A stretch of 64,000 bases of DNA from Nocardia anaemiae NBRC 100462 (GTDB lineage Bacteria > Actinomycetota > Actinomycetes > Mycobacteriales > Mycobacteriaceae), in the NCBI RefSeq assembly GCF_001612725.1, contig NZ_BDAZ01000044.1:62001-126000 (forward strand), given 5' to 3'. The notes beneath the pieces are model-generated. The model saw only the letters and a program-made list of their open reading frames with translations, ran no database searches and was not told the origin of the DNA. The position numbers and the translations under genes are program-made. Below, piece after piece: positions 9,246-18,747 of this stretch (within the stretch, counting starts at the first letter, position 1; each line of letters starts with the position of its first letter).

Positions 9246-9638
9246 GTGCAAATCCGAAGACCGGTCCTATTGAACTTGCCGCTCGCCCGGCTCCTACTCA
9301 ACACGCTGCGGACCAAACCGCATTTACACGACCAATCCGTGTGGCGGGAGGACCGCGCGGAAGGAGTAGCGCACTGCGTGGCCGGGTGGACGGTCGAGCT
9401 CAGCGGCGCCGTGTGGGGGCCATTGCCCGGAATGGTGACATGGCAAGGTGAGGTGCGATCAATCCCGGTGCTGGCCTGGGAACTGCTCGGCCTCGACCCA
9501 GTGCAGGGCAGGCAGCTCTGTTATCTGAGCGACGAAGCCGAAGTCGTCGCGGTGCTGGAGCAATGGGTCGAACAGGCGTGCGTTCACCAGCGCACGCAAC
9601 TCGCCGCGCTGCAAGCCGACTTCTATCGCGCCAGCTGA
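9246..9638 (+). CDS. Hypothetical protein
   Basis: A 130-residue protein starting at GTG 9246, placed seven bases after AAGGGGG; this favours it over an in-frame start 36 bases upstream. It is Trp- and Leu-rich with amphipathic C-terminal helices (EAEVVAVLEQWVEQA). No family recognised. Confidence 0.45.
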   Translation: MQIRRPVLLNLPLARLLLNTLRTKPHLHDQSVWREDRAEGVAHCVAGWTVELSGAVWGPLPGMVTWQGEVRSIPVLAWELLGLDPVQGRQLCYLSDEAEVVAVLEQWVEQACVHQRTQLAALQADFYRAS

Positions 9639-9737
9639 CCGACCGGCAGCCAGTCGGTGAAACATGTTGGAGTGCACCGCACAGCGGAGAAGCGCGAACA
9701 CGGATACTGCAGCGTATGGCGGGTCACGTTGGCGCAT

Positions 9738-9781
9738 CACCATGTTATCTATCGAAGCGCGCTACAGTAGACAACATGGTG
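9738..9781. promoter_or_regulatory. Long inverted repeat, operator-like
   Basis: CACCATGTT (9738-9746) is repeated inverted as AACATGGTG (9773-9781). Inner TCTA/TAGA also pair, giving 14-bp arms with one mismatch. The right arm contains the ATG of a 13-codon frame leading into the gene at 9814, so a bound regulator or an RNA hairpin could block its expression. Confidence 0.55.
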
Positions 9782-9817
9782 AGCGGTAAAGTGGCACAGG
9801 GGGATTCAGGCGGATGA
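9776..9817 (+). CDS. Possible 13-residue leader peptide
   Basis: ATG at 9776 begins a 13-codon frame (MVSGKVAQGDSGG) whose stop TGA at 9815-9817 overlaps the ATG at 9814. The start lies inside the right arm of the inverted repeat. It may couple translation to the next gene; chance is possible. Confidence 0.3.
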   Translation: MVSGKVAQGDSGG

Positions 9818-10452
9818 CCGACATCGAACCCGCACTAGGTCTGACCCGCGACCTCGAAGACGCCGTTCACGACCTCATCGGCCACCGCTACCACACTCAC
9901 ACCGACGCTGACGGTGAAACCCACAGCGGCTACCGAGAATCGGTGTACGACAGCGTCCGTGCCGAACTTGCCGCGCGACTAGGAAGCGGCGGCATGCTGC
10001 GACCACGCAGCCTGCCCCCGGCCTGGGTCGAGGGCCTGGACTGGCTCACCGAGGTCGACACCACCGTGGGGTCCTGGTGCCCGGACGCCGGTGCCGACAA
10101 CGGCCAACCCGACACAGTGCGACGCCTCAACCAACTCGCCGCAATGCGGTGGACACCCGCAAACTCCGAAGCCCTGCACCACTGGATCACCGAACTTCAA
10201 CGCTGGGCCAACAGCGGCGAAGCGCTACTCGAACCGAAGCGTCACTGGGAACTCGTCGCGCCCTGCCCCGCCTGCGGAGTCCGCACCGTCCACCGCCCGG
10301 ACGCCACCGGTGAACCCGTCCGCCAAGCCGCACTGCAGATTACCGCAGACGGTTGCATCTGCCAGTCCTGTCGCACCGGCTGGGCGCCGACCCACTACCG
10401 GCTCCTCGCCGCAGCGCTTGGATGCCAACTCCCTGCGGGCGTCCTGGAGTAA
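9814..10452 (+). CDS. Phage-type zinc-ribbon hypothetical protein
   Basis: A 212-residue protein. Residues about 144-188 contain CPAC and CQSC pairs with an intervening beta region, a zinc ribbon common in uncharacterised actinophage proteins. The N-terminal half is helical. AGGGGGATTCAGGCGG precedes the ATG. It looks like a stray mobile-element gene next to the secretion locus. Confidence 0.55.
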   Translation: MTDIEPALGLTRDLEDAVHDLIGHRYHTHTDADGETHSGYRESVYDSVRAELAARLGSGGMLRPRSLPPAWVEGLDWLTEVDTTVGSWCPDAGADNGQPDTVRRLNQLAAMRWTPANSEALHHWITELQRWANSGEALLEPKRHWELVAPCPACGVRTVHRPDATGEPVRQAALQITADGCICQSCRTGWAPTHYRLLAAALGCQLPAGVLE

Positions 10453-10648
10453 GAGCCTGACGCAAGATCACCGCGCCGCGCTCACGGGAGATGACCATGG
10501 CTACCCGGGAAGCTGGTTGTAGAGCCGGACGAGCTCTTCGGCGGTGGCACGCGCGTTGTCGCAGCCGCAAGTCGTACGCGCATTCGGCCAGAACTCGTCG
10601 GCGGCATGAGCTGATACCCTCGCTCAAGACACTCGAATGGGGGCAGCG

Positions 10649-11047
10649 ATGGCGACGACGCAAATCGACTACGGCCGAGCCCAGATCGCGGCGTTTAACG
10701 AGGCCGCCCGTGCCGGAGTCATCCAGTTCGATGAGCGGGCCGTCCGCGAGGCGGTGCAGCTGTACGACCAAATGATCGACAGGCTGAAGGGCATCCGCAA
10801 GAAGCTGGGTAGCATGAACGATCTACAGGGCTTCGGCGGTTTCCCATCCGCTCTGCAACTTCGTGACGGCTTTTCGAAGAAGGCGGCCGACGGCGTCGAA
10901 GTGATAAACCAGCTGATAGATGGTGCCATGCGACTGCAAGAAGCGTACTTGCGCGCTGGGAAGCTGATCTCGGAAGCTGATCTAGCTAACGCAAACAGGA
11001 TAAAGATCCTTGAAGAATCGTCGGTCACAAACAACGGACTTCAATGA
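10649..11047 (+). CDS. Helical EspC/WXG-like small protein
   Basis: A 132-residue almost wholly helical protein. LRDGFSKKAADGVEVINQLI followed by AYLRAGKLISEAD is a pattern of small actinobacterial proteins paired with DUF3558 lipoproteins. ATG 10649 follows GGGGGCAG. Its stop overlaps the next gene (ATGA). Type VII export is suggested by context only; no YxxxD tail signal is visible. Confidence 0.5.
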   Translation: MATTQIDYGRAQIAAFNEAARAGVIQFDERAVREAVQLYDQMIDRLKGIRKKLGSMNDLQGFGGFPSALQLRDGFSKKAADGVEVINQLIDGAMRLQEAYLRAGKLISEADLANANRIKILEESSVTNNGLQ

Positions 11048-11649
11048 AACATACCCGAACCGCTCTGGCCTTGGCCTCTATCGCCATCCTGTCGGCAGGC
11101 TGCACAGGCCGCGAGAGTGACGGAACGGCAGATGTGACCGCGGCGACGACCCAGAAGCCTAGCAACGCTGTTTCGGTGAAAGCTGCACCTACCCAGCCCA
11201 AAAATAGTCGCAGTCCAGTTGCATTCGATCCATGCACCGAAATCGACGATGCAACCATAACGACGGCAGGATTCGATCCAGGGACTCGTGAGAGAGCTGA
11301 CCAGATTCACGATAATTACGCGTTCATCGGTTGCACCTTCGATCGAAAACAAGACGTTCGCGGCCAGACTCTTTCAGTGGGGTCGTTAACGATCACTTCA
11401 GGCAATATTCCCGTTGACGAATTCCGTACACGCGAAGGATCTGCCGCATCCGAAATAAAGGTAAATAGCCGTGAGGCGCTCACTTATCGTAGGCCAGCAG
11501 AAGAAGCTTGCTACGTCGTGATGAATGGCCCCGATGCAACCATCAATGTGAGGTTGGACAGTTCGGCGGCGCTGACAGACTGGCGAGCTTGTGATCACGT
11601 CCAGGAGATCGCCGAGGTAATCGAATCAGCACTTCCGCGCAACAAATAG
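11044..11649 (+). CDS. DUF3558-type lipoprotein
   Basis: A 201-residue lipoprotein with signal sequence and lipobox LSAGC (Cys near residue 21), then a Ser/Thr/Pro linker and a domain with FDPCTEIDD and IGCTFDR, as in DUF3558 proteins of Nocardia and mycobacteria. It should be anchored outside the membrane. It is translationally coupled to the helical protein upstream. Confidence 0.75.
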   Translation: MKHTRTALALASIAILSAGCTGRESDGTADVTAATTQKPSNAVSVKAAPTQPKNSRSPVAFDPCTEIDDATITTAGFDPGTRERADQIHDNYAFIGCTFDRKQDVRGQTLSVGSLTITSGNIPVDEFRTREGSAASEIKVNSREALTYRRPAEEACYVVMNGPDATINVRLDSSAALTDWRACDHVQEIAEVIESALPRNK

Positions 11650-11653
11650 GCCG

Positions 11654-12238
11654 CTAGTTGCCCATATCGCGGGTGAGGCGGATTATAAGTTCGGCAAGAG
11701 TTCCGATCTGTTCATCCGTGATCGTCAGAGTTTCCGCCCCGTTGACAACTTCAATCGTTCCATTCCATTTGCCAACCTCTGTAGCAATACCCAACGCACC
11801 ACTCGGCTTCAGGCGGCCATCTTTGATCCAGACCTCAGTGGAATGCCCGGCGAGGGGCTCGTAGCCATGCTGCTCCCGGTATTCGCGTTCGACCGACGCC
11901 CCGTCGTCAAGCAGGGGAGTAATCCACGCACCACCACTCCATGTAGTTTTTGAAGAGAAGATGCAATAGCTTCCCTTCTCCATCAATTTATCCGCAGCAG
12001 GGCCATCCACGGATCGAAACCCCCCGATATGAAGCTCAGTCTGGAAGAACTCCACCAGCGGATCACAAAACTCCTTTAAGGTGTGCCGAGGTGCATGTGG
12101 TGCGTCATTGTCATTATTGCCGTTGTCGCAACCCGCGATCAGCGCCGTTGCAGCGACCGCTAGGCAGACCGCCATTGTCCGATTCAAGCTTCGCTTCTTA
12201 CGCCTCGGAGCCTCCATAAGTTGAATGATGGCATTCAT
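11654..12238 (-). CDS. Putative lipoprotein
   Basis: A 194-residue protein with a basic N region, a hydrophobic segment and lipobox LIAGC at about residues 33-37. Cysteines (EFCDPL, SYCIFS) recall DUF3558-like domains. It overlaps the end of the 757-residue gene upstream by four bases, so it is coupled to the secretion-associated operon. Confidence 0.65.
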   Translation of the reverse strand: MNAIIQLMEAPRRKKRSLNRTMAVCLAVAATALIAGCDNGNNDNDAPHAPRHTLKEFCDPLVEFFQTELHIGGFRSVDGPAADKLMEKGSYCIFSSKTTWSGGAWITPLLDDGASVEREYREQHGYEPLAGHSTEVWIKDGRLKPSGALGIATEVGKWNGTIEVVNGAETLTITDEQIGTLAELIIRLTRDMGN

Positions 12239-14508
12239 CTGACACCGTCTCGCCCTTGAAGCACCAGGGTCGACATGTTTTGCAGTTCGTCCTTCAGAGC
12301 CCCGCCTTTATAGGTTTTCAAGATGTTCATCAAATCGCTGTGGAGTTCGACTGCATTGCCAGCAGCGCCGACGCTGTGCTGGTAATCTTTCAGGTTGCCG
12401 TCGGACTCGAATAGATTGCTGTATCGAGGATCGTGCGGCAGGAAGCCATTCTGCGCCTGTATCACCTGGGCTACCTGGTAGAACTGGCGCGCAGGGAAGA
12501 ATTCATGAGAATTGTCGACGTGCGAGCTGCCGATTGCGGGTGGATTGTATGACATTCCGATCAGGTTCATCTTTGCATAGCTGTTGCTCATGTCGATTAC
12601 CGGACCGAAGAGGTCTTTCACCACGGGTATCATCTTCACGCCGCTGGTTACGGCACCCTTGAACCCGTCGTAGGCTGCACCCTTGTCGGCAAATTCATGA
12701 ATCGCATCACCGACTCCAGTTACACCCCGTGCGCCAATTTCGGTCTCGATCCCCTTGTCGACGAGCCCCAAGATAATCCCAGAACCTGTTGCTAAGCCAT
12801 TTTCGGAATTATCCGGGTCCGATAGAACTGACTGGGTCCATAATGCTTGTAACTGTCCAGCGGTATCGAGGGCTCGGGCATTGAACTGGATCGCGGCGTC
12901 CTTGTCGGAATCGATCACCGCAAAGATTTTCTGAGCACCTTCGCGGTAGACATCATTTACGTCATCTGGAGCTTTGAATCCGGGGGTGTTGAGGTATTTG
13001 TCGCCGTCTACGCCTGCCAAGTTCGCGATGTATGGACTCAGCGCGGAGGAAATTCCTTGCACCGCATGCGGATTGATGTCGCCGAGCGAGTGTGACTTGC
13101 CTCCATCAACGTGGAGCAGGTCCGCCGGTCCCTTCGCGATGTATTCCGCGAGACCGGAGGCGGCCTCTCCGGCGCGCATGGAGGTGTTGTGATCAGGTGA
13201 GGTTGCATCGGTTTCGATCCAGGACAGCATCTTTCCGACGGCCGTACCATCGTCGTTCCAGTGATGCCGCATCAGCGGATCGAGGACCTTGTTCGTGGTG
13301 TTGCCCGGCTCGAGGCCGTCGCCGTGCAGGATGTCGTGCACGGCCCCCTTGTCCTGGCCAGCTACCTCGACCATGCGCTGAACGAGTCCATCAGCTGATC
13401 CGTCACGGTGGTCGGTCGATATCAGCGTGTGGGAGTCGACTTGGGGGGCTATCTCCGCGGCCCGTTGCAGCAGGGATTTGTTGATCTCACTGCCGGGCAT
13501 CGAGCCCATGTCGGCCTGGCTGATCATCTCGGTCACCTTCGACAGGCCGAGGCCGCCGATGTTGGGAGCAGGCTTGCCCTGTGACACGTCGTAGTGATTG
13601 GTGAGCACGTTCTGCATAGACTTCGGTATTTGACTGAGGCCGCCCTTGCCGCTGTTGGGGAGCTGCTTGTCATCGGCGGCAACCGGGCCCGCGTTGACCG
13701 AGGGGTTGGAGATGATCTGGAACGAGTTCGCCAGGGCCTTTTGCGCGTCTGGTGGCAGCTTGTTCATGATCTGCTGGATTTCGGTCGTGCTCTTGCTGTC
13801 GAGGGATCGGCTGATCTGGTTCAGGTATTCCATTTGGGATGCGGGGATGGTTGTGGTGTCGCCGCGCTGGAGTGCGGCGATCTGGTCGGGGGTGAGGTGT
13901 CCGGCTTCGGTAATGCGTTGGACTGCTTCGGGACTCAGCTTCGACGGGTCGTCGGCGAGTTGCTTGCCGTCACTGTTGGCTTGGTCGCCGCCGAGCGCGG
14001 CGGCGGAGATGAAGGAGGCGCGCAGGTCGGCGCGGGCGGCGTTGAGGTCGTTGCGGACCGCGATGTCGGCTTGCATGGTGGTGCGGACGGCGTCGTTGAG
14101 TTCGGCTTGCAGGTCCAGCAGTTTCTGGGATTCTTCGGCCGAGGGGTTCGCGTCGGGGTGGGTGAGGGAGAGGGTTCTGCCGATGAGGTAGCGGCGGTTC
14201 TGGGCTTCGGTGAGGGCTCCGCGTGCGCGGCGTAGTGGGGCGTTGATTTCGTCGTAGCCTTGTTTGGCGCGTTGGCCGAGGGCGTCGAGCTTGTCGGCGA
14301 GGGTTTGCATTGTTTTCTGGTCGGCGAGCGCGCGGGCTTGGGCGGTGTCGGCGCAGCGGCCTTCCCAGTGGGTTCCGTTGACTTTGGTGACGGCGTCGAC
14401 GTATTGGGCGAAGAGTTCCTCGAAGTCGGCGCCGATGGCGATCCATGCGTCGCCGAGTTCGGTGAGCATTTCCGGTTTGGCGGTGTTGATGAAGGTCCGC
14501 GGGTCCAT
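12235..14508 (-). CDS. Large WXG/TPR-region-type secretion-associated protein
   Basis: A 757-residue protein. The N terminus (about 1-180) is helical with a WEG motif (GTHWEGRCAD), as in WXG-type partners. The rest is a long helical protein resembling the mycobacterial TPR-repeat-region proteins found beside EspC-like genes. It follows the EspC-like gene with 11 bases between. It is probably a type VII substrate or surface protein; its function is unknown. Confidence 0.6.
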   Translation of the reverse strand: MDPRTFINTAKPEMLTELGDAWIAIGADFEELFAQYVDAVTKVNGTHWEGRCADTAQARALADQKTMQTLADKLDALGQRAKQGYDEINAPLRRARGALTEAQNRRYLIGRTLSLTHPDANPSAEESQKLLDLQAELNDAVRTTMQADIAVRNDLNAARADLRASFISAAALGGDQANSDGKQLADDPSKLSPEAVQRITEAGHLTPDQIAALQRGDTTTIPASQMEYLNQISRSLDSKSTTEIQQIMNKLPPDAQKALANSFQIISNPSVNAGPVAADDKQLPNSGKGGLSQIPKSMQNVLTNHYDVSQGKPAPNIGGLGLSKVTEMISQADMGSMPGSEINKSLLQRAAEIAPQVDSHTLISTDHRDGSADGLVQRMVEVAGQDKGAVHDILHGDGLEPGNTTNKVLDPLMRHHWNDDGTAVGKMLSWIETDATSPDHNTSMRAGEAASGLAEYIAKGPADLLHVDGGKSHSLGDINPHAVQGISSALSPYIANLAGVDGDKYLNTPGFKAPDDVNDVYREGAQKIFAVIDSDKDAAIQFNARALDTAGQLQALWTQSVLSDPDNSENGLATGSGIILGLVDKGIETEIGARGVTGVGDAIHEFADKGAAYDGFKGAVTSGVKMIPVVKDLFGPVIDMSNSYAKMNLIGMSYNPPAIGSSHVDNSHEFFPARQFYQVAQVIQAQNGFLPHDPRYSNLFESDGNLKDYQHSVGAAGNAVELHSDLMNILKTYKGGALKDELQNMSTLVLQGRDGVR

Positions 14509-14519
14509 GCGTTGCGGCC

Positions 14520-14840
14520 TTACGCGTTCCAGTCGCCGGTGGCTTGGCGGTAGATGTTCATGATCTGGTCGGCGTTGTTGTCGTCGGCGTTCTTGTATTC
14601 GCGGGCGACGTTGGCCATGACATCGCCGGTTTCGCCGAGCCGTTCTTTCACGGTGGGCAGCAGCGTGTGCATGAGCAGGTCGGTGGTGATTTGTTCACCG
14701 ACGGTGACCGAGACCAGGACCGGGCTGGTGTGGGGGCCGATGGGTCGCTTGGGTCGCACTTTGGCGGCTTCGTCGGCGAGGTTGTGCAGCTTGGTTGCGA
14801 GTTGCTCGAGGATTTCCAGATCGGCTTTCAACGTTCCCAT
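14520..14840 (-). CDS. EspC-like type VII secretion protein
   Basis: A 106-residue helical protein with the type VII export signal YxxxD (Y82 to D86 in EYKNADD). The ATG at 14840 follows GGGGGAGCT. EspC/WXG proteins of this size usually heterodimerise with the larger downstream protein, here at 12235-14508. Family membership is from pattern memory. Confidence 0.7.
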   Translation of the reverse strand: MGTLKADLEILEQLATKLHNLADEAAKVRPKRPIGPHTSPVLVSVTVGEQITTDLLMHTLLPTVKERLGETGDVMANVAREYKNADDNNADQIMNIYRQATGDWNA

Positions 14841-15034
14841 AGCTCCCCCGGGTGGCGATTGGAACCGACTCACGACCAGGCCACACTAACACCTGCGCCA
14901 GCACCTGAGGTGTGTCGAGAACGCTTTGCCCAGTTGGGTTTTCGGTTGATTCCTTGGCCGCGATGGATGGGCGGTGCGTGTTAGGCTGGCTCGCCTCATG
15001 TATCGGCTTCGGGGCTCATCCAGGGGGAACCAAA

Positions 15035-16801
15035 ATGAGCGATAGCGACAAGCCCGCGCAGGCTATTCCCGGCATTCAGGATCTGCTGGATCAGCGTGAT
15101 ACCCAGGCTGCTGTGCAGAAGGCCGCGGACGCTCAGGCCAGGACCGGGCGCGCGGACACCGAGCTGGGTGATCTTGGTGCGGGTACAGACCCGGATTTCG
15201 TGCGCACCGAAGAGCACTTCGAAGGTATGACCCTCGAGGCCATGTACGCCGCGGTACATGGCGGTGCCGATGGCGGCGGCATGGACGCAGCGGGATTGAA
15301 AACCCTGCGACAGACCTTGTTCGACTGCTATTCGGAACTGGCGAACGCCTCAACGTTCAACCTCATGGGGATGAACCGGATCTTCGGCAACGGCCTGTGG
15401 CAAGGTGCCAGCGGTTCGGCCGCGCAGACGGCGTCGGAGCAGTATTCGAAGGTCGCCAATCAGGTTGCGCGGGTATTCGAGTCGCTCAGTGGTCGACTCG
15501 ACTCGCTCGCGTGGGCGGCCGAAGCCGTCCGGCTCGCGGTGCCCGCGCCCCCGACGACGGTGACAGTCGGTCCGGATCCTGACAACACTCAACAGTCCGT
15601 GCTGCCGGGCTTGGTCAACCCCAGCTACTCCGATCAGCTCGACGACGCGCGGGAAGAAGCACGCCAGGCCGCTATCCGAGCTTTGAACAGCGTGTACAAG
15701 GGCAACTTCCCACCAGCAGGTTCGGGCGTGCCGACCTATCTCACCGTGCCCGAACTCGGCGGCGATCAAGGGCCCGGTGTGGGAAATGGTTCCAACACCG
15801 ATGGCTCTAGAGCCAACGCGTCGAGCACGACCGGGGCAGAGGACACCGGTTCCCAACAGCCGACAACGCCGAGCGCCGCGGCACCCTCTGACTCCAGTCC
15901 GACCACGACAACACCAGCAGGCACCAACACCGCCAGCACTTCCGGGATTCCGAATAATCCCAGTACAACAACCACCGCGGCCGGCCTCGGAAATGCTCCG
16001 ACGTCGACGGGCAGTGGGCCGGGTTCGGGCACCCCCGCCGATGCCGGACACGGCACGAACCGCAATACGCTCGGCGGGCCGGGCACCACATCCCGCCTGG
16101 GTGGGCCCGGTAGTTCGGTTCCCGGGGTACCCGGTGTAGCAGCACCCGCAGCGGGAACCTCACGAGCCGCAGGCGGGTCGTCTGCTCGTTCCGGTATCGG
16201 CTCGACTGGGGCGCCCGGTGCAGCGGGTCGGCGCAAAGACGGTGAAGACGACGGCACCCACCACTCACCGGACTACCTGCGTGGTGTCGCATCGGATTGG
16301 ACCGAGGGTTTGGACACACCGGTCGAGGTGATCGGCGAGGGCTTCGTTCCCGATAGCGATCCGCTGTTCACCGCCGAGCCGACGTGGACCCCGCCCCCAC
16401 GCTCGCACAACTTCAGCGCCTCACCCGCTGAGATGAACACCGCGCCAACCGGATACACACCGGCCGAGGCCCGAACAGAGCAGGGATCCTCGACACCGAG
16501 CACACCAGGTCGTGGCGCACAAACCGAGGCAATACCCAGCATGAGCGCGGGTGGCCCGCAGACAGAGACGGTACCCGCGCCCGGGGACAACACTGCCGCC
16601 GTGAACCCAACAACCGCTTCCAGCGGGGCGAAACCCGCCGAATTCTCCGGCGCGGGCCCCGCGTTGGATGATCTTCTCTCCGAATACGGTTGGGATATGG
16701 ACACCACCGCGGACAACCCCGATTCTGGCGTGGACGCCACTGCCGCCGATGATCGGACATCCGAGCGATCCGAGACAGCGGGCCCAGGCTCGAGCCAGTG
16801 A
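15035..16801 (+). CDS. PPE/EspB-like type VII substrate with disordered tail
   Basis: A 588-residue protein. Residues about 40-180 form a helical PPE-like domain with a WQG motif (NGLWQGASGSAAQTASEQ). A long Gly/Ser/Thr/Pro-rich, probably disordered segment (about 255-420) and an acidic C-terminal region follow. ATG 15035 is preceded by CAGGGGGAA. It overlaps the espG-like gene, the expected chaperone, and is likely exported. Confidence 0.7.
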   Translation: MSDSDKPAQAIPGIQDLLDQRDTQAAVQKAADAQARTGRADTELGDLGAGTDPDFVRTEEHFEGMTLEAMYAAVHGGADGGGMDAAGLKTLRQTLFDCYSELANASTFNLMGMNRIFGNGLWQGASGSAAQTASEQYSKVANQVARVFESLSGRLDSLAWAAEAVRLAVPAPPTTVTVGPDPDNTQQSVLPGLVNPSYSDQLDDAREEARQAAIRALNSVYKGNFPPAGSGVPTYLTVPELGGDQGPGVGNGSNTDGSRANASSTTGAEDTGSQQPTTPSAAAPSDSSPTTTTPAGTNTASTSGIPNNPSTTTTAAGLGNAPTSTGSGPGSGTPADAGHGTNRNTLGGPGTTSRLGGPGSSVPGVPGVAAPAAGTSRAAGGSSARSGIGSTGAPGAAGRRKDGEDDGTHHSPDYLRGVASDWTEGLDTPVEVIGEGFVPDSDPLFTAEPTWTPPPRSHNFSASPAEMNTAPTGYTPAEARTEQGSSTPSTPGRGAQTEAIPSMSAGGPQTETVPAPGDNTAAVNPTTASSGAKPAEFSGAGPALDDLLSEYGWDMDTTADNPDSGVDATAADDRTSERSETAGPGSSQ

Positions 16802-17559
16802 AGACACAGACTGTCTGGACCTTCACTCCGGACGAATTCGCGTGGGTGTGGGCCGAAACCGGCCTCGATGAGTACCCGGACCCCATCCGCATCATCGAAT
16901 CAGTAACCACCCACGACGAATACCGGCAGCTGCTCGCCCAGATCGGCGCTCGATACCCACACCGTGGCGACCCTGACCTCACCGGACCGCTAAGGGTCCT
17001 CGCCAACCCCGATCTGCGGATCGTGTGTAAAGGCCGATCCCTCAACTCGCATAAGCGAATCCGATCCCTTGCTGCGGCCGTCGCCGACCTTGGCGTCGTG
17101 CTGTTTCAGAAACCGGGCGCGACAACCGATTTCGGCGGCGATATCAAGCTGGTTGTCACCCGGCGTCAGAACCTCGGCAGACACATCGCCGCCACGATGC
17201 CACCTGCGCAGGTAGGCGCTGTCGGACAGATGGCTGGTTACACACCGCGAGTCCGGGGACAGCAGCCACCCAGTTCGTGGAAGAACGCCTCCACCGGCGA
17301 CCGCCCCGTCGAAGAACGCATTCGCACCTTGCTGCGGCTACCCCGTAATGTCGAGGGGCACTTGCGCATCGAACGTTTTCTTCATGAACCGCGACCACAT
17401 CCACCCGAATATCTGAGCTGGATCGACATCCGCCAAGACCATCCAGCTGCCGGCCGTTACCTGTTCACCGTCGACGACAACGACACCCTCGTCATCCCGG
17501 CATCAGCAGAGATTATAGCCAACGAGCTGCATAACCGCGCCGCGCTCGATCACCTCTGA
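16798..17559 (+). CDS. espG: EspG-family type VII secretion chaperone
   Basis: A 253-residue protein matching the EspG family in length and pattern: N-terminal WTFTPDEFAWVWAETGLDEY, central GPLRVLANPDLRIVCKGRS, and C-terminal beta strands. EspG proteins bind PPE-type substrates in the cytosol and hand them to the ESX machinery. The GTG at 16798 overlaps the PPE-like stop, so chaperone and client are coupled. No EccB/C/D/E or mycosin gene is in the window. Confidence 0.8.
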   Translation: MKTQTVWTFTPDEFAWVWAETGLDEYPDPIRIIESVTTHDEYRQLLAQIGARYPHRGDPDLTGPLRVLANPDLRIVCKGRSLNSHKRIRSLAAAVADLGVVLFQKPGATTDFGGDIKLVVTRRQNLGRHIAATMPPAQVGAVGQMAGYTPRVRGQQPPSSWKNASTGDRPVEERIRTLLRLPRNVEGHLRIERFLHEPRPHPPEYLSWIDIRQDHPAAGRYLFTVDDNDTLVIPASAEIIANELHNRAALDHL

Positions 17560-17688
17560 CTACATCTCGCCCCACATCTCCAGCACTCACATGAATCGTT
17601 GGGCGGATGGGGCGGATCGTCCAGGCCCACATCCTTGAAGGTTTGTCGGAAAGCCCTGATGATTAGTTTCCAGTAGTCGGTACCAGTT

Positions 17689-18219
17689 CTACGGCGCGGG
17701 AGTCGCAGTGTCCCAAGCCTTTTCGAACTCCATCGCTGTGATCTCGCGGTCGGACAGGTATGGATCCCACATGTCGATCGGCGGGTTGAGAGGGAAGTCG
17801 TCGAGACCGGCGCGGACCGCTTCGCCGGTGCTGCGTACTTCTACCTGGCGGGTGCGGTAGCCGTTAGTGATCTCGGTCAGATAGTCGGCGGCTGGAACGC
17901 CGTCGGCGCCGTCCCAGCGCTGGCGGGTGTACAGCAACGTGCGATCTGCCATAGTCCCGAAACCCGCCAGATTCCGCTGGACGTCCCGCCGAGCCCGAAG
18001 ATCTCGCAATACCGAGTCGGCGGGATCGTCGATATCGACCTCGTCCACGTCCCATTCCCGGGCAGCTGCCAACCGTTGCGGATCCTCGATGACTATGGTC
18101 TCCGCGAAGGTTTCGGCGATCTCGCGGGCCGAACGCGCGTGAACCCACCACCAGAGACCGCCCATCCCATAGTCGTGGCACACGAGGAAACGCTGCTTCG
18201 GGGTCTCATCGACGCTCAC
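17689..18219 (-). CDS. Conserved hypothetical protein
   Basis: A 176-residue acidic protein rich in Trp near the N terminus (GMGGLWWWVHARSAREIAET), a form known as an uncharacterised actinobacterial protein. It is the last gene of the DUF4254 operon, about 50 bases after the last DUF4254 gene. No catalytic motif seen. Confidence 0.6.
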   Translation of the reverse strand: MSVDETPKQRFLVCHDYGMGGLWWWVHARSAREIAETFAETIVIEDPQRLAAAREWDVDEVDIDDPADSVLRDLRARRDVQRNLAGFGTMADRTLLYTRQRWDGADGVPAADYLTEITNGYRTRQVEVRSTGEAVRAGLDDFPLNPPIDMWDPYLSDREITAMEFEKAWDTATPAP

Positions 18220-18270
18220 GGTTGCCCAGCGTAGACAGCAGCCGCGCTGAGACCACAGCTGCGGCTCCGA

Positions 18271-18747
18271 CTACGGCCCGCACTTCCGATCCGGCTCGGC
18301 CGAATCTCCTTCCGCCACAGGGAATGAGAAGTCCGGCAGTCGGCGGGTTCCGGCCGCGATCTCGAAGCACAGATCGCTATAGCCCAAGGCGAGCTCGGTG
18401 AGGCGATGCTGGGTGTAGCGAAACTCCAGTGTCGACGTGCCTTGCTTGGACGCGACGCGGGCATCAACCGAGAACTGAGCGAGCCGGTCGATCACCATGC
18501 CGACCGTCTCGGTGTGTTGGCACGCGGCATCAAAGGCAGGCGGCTGATCGGCGCTCACCCAGCTGTCGATGCGGGACACCAATCGATCGCGCTCGCGGTC
18601 GATCGCGCCGATATCGGTGTTCTCGTCCAGACGGGCCTCGTGCAAGCTGGCCAGTTCGTAGGCACCTTGCAGGACCGGATGCTGGATAGTCACCGTTCCA
18701 GCGCAGGCCTGCAAGATCATGTCCTTGGACGGCAGCGGTGTCCTCAC
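18271..18747 (-). CDS. DUF4254 protein (copy 1)
   Basis: A 158-residue helical protein with HPVLQGAYELASLHEARLDE, RDRLVSRIDSWV, HTETVGMVIDRLAQFSV and RLTELALGYSDLCFEIAAGT, the DUF4254 pattern of Nocardia and relatives. The function of the family is unknown. GTG 18747 overlaps the preceding stop. Two paralogues lie upstream in the same operon. Confidence 0.75.
   Translation of the reverse strand: MRTPLPSKDMILQACAGTVTIQHPVLQGAYELASLHEARLDENTDIGAIDRERDRLVSRIDSWVSADQPPAFDAACQHTETVGMVIDRLAQFSVDARVASKQGTSTLEFRYTQHRLTELALGYSDLCFEIAAGTRRLPDFSFPVAEGDSAEPDRKCGP

Noticed and set aside
13594..14235. Forward frame inside the 757-residue secretion-associated gene
   Set aside because: Antisense shadow rich in Val/Gly from high-GC codon positions; the minus-strand gene has coherent domains and a partner.
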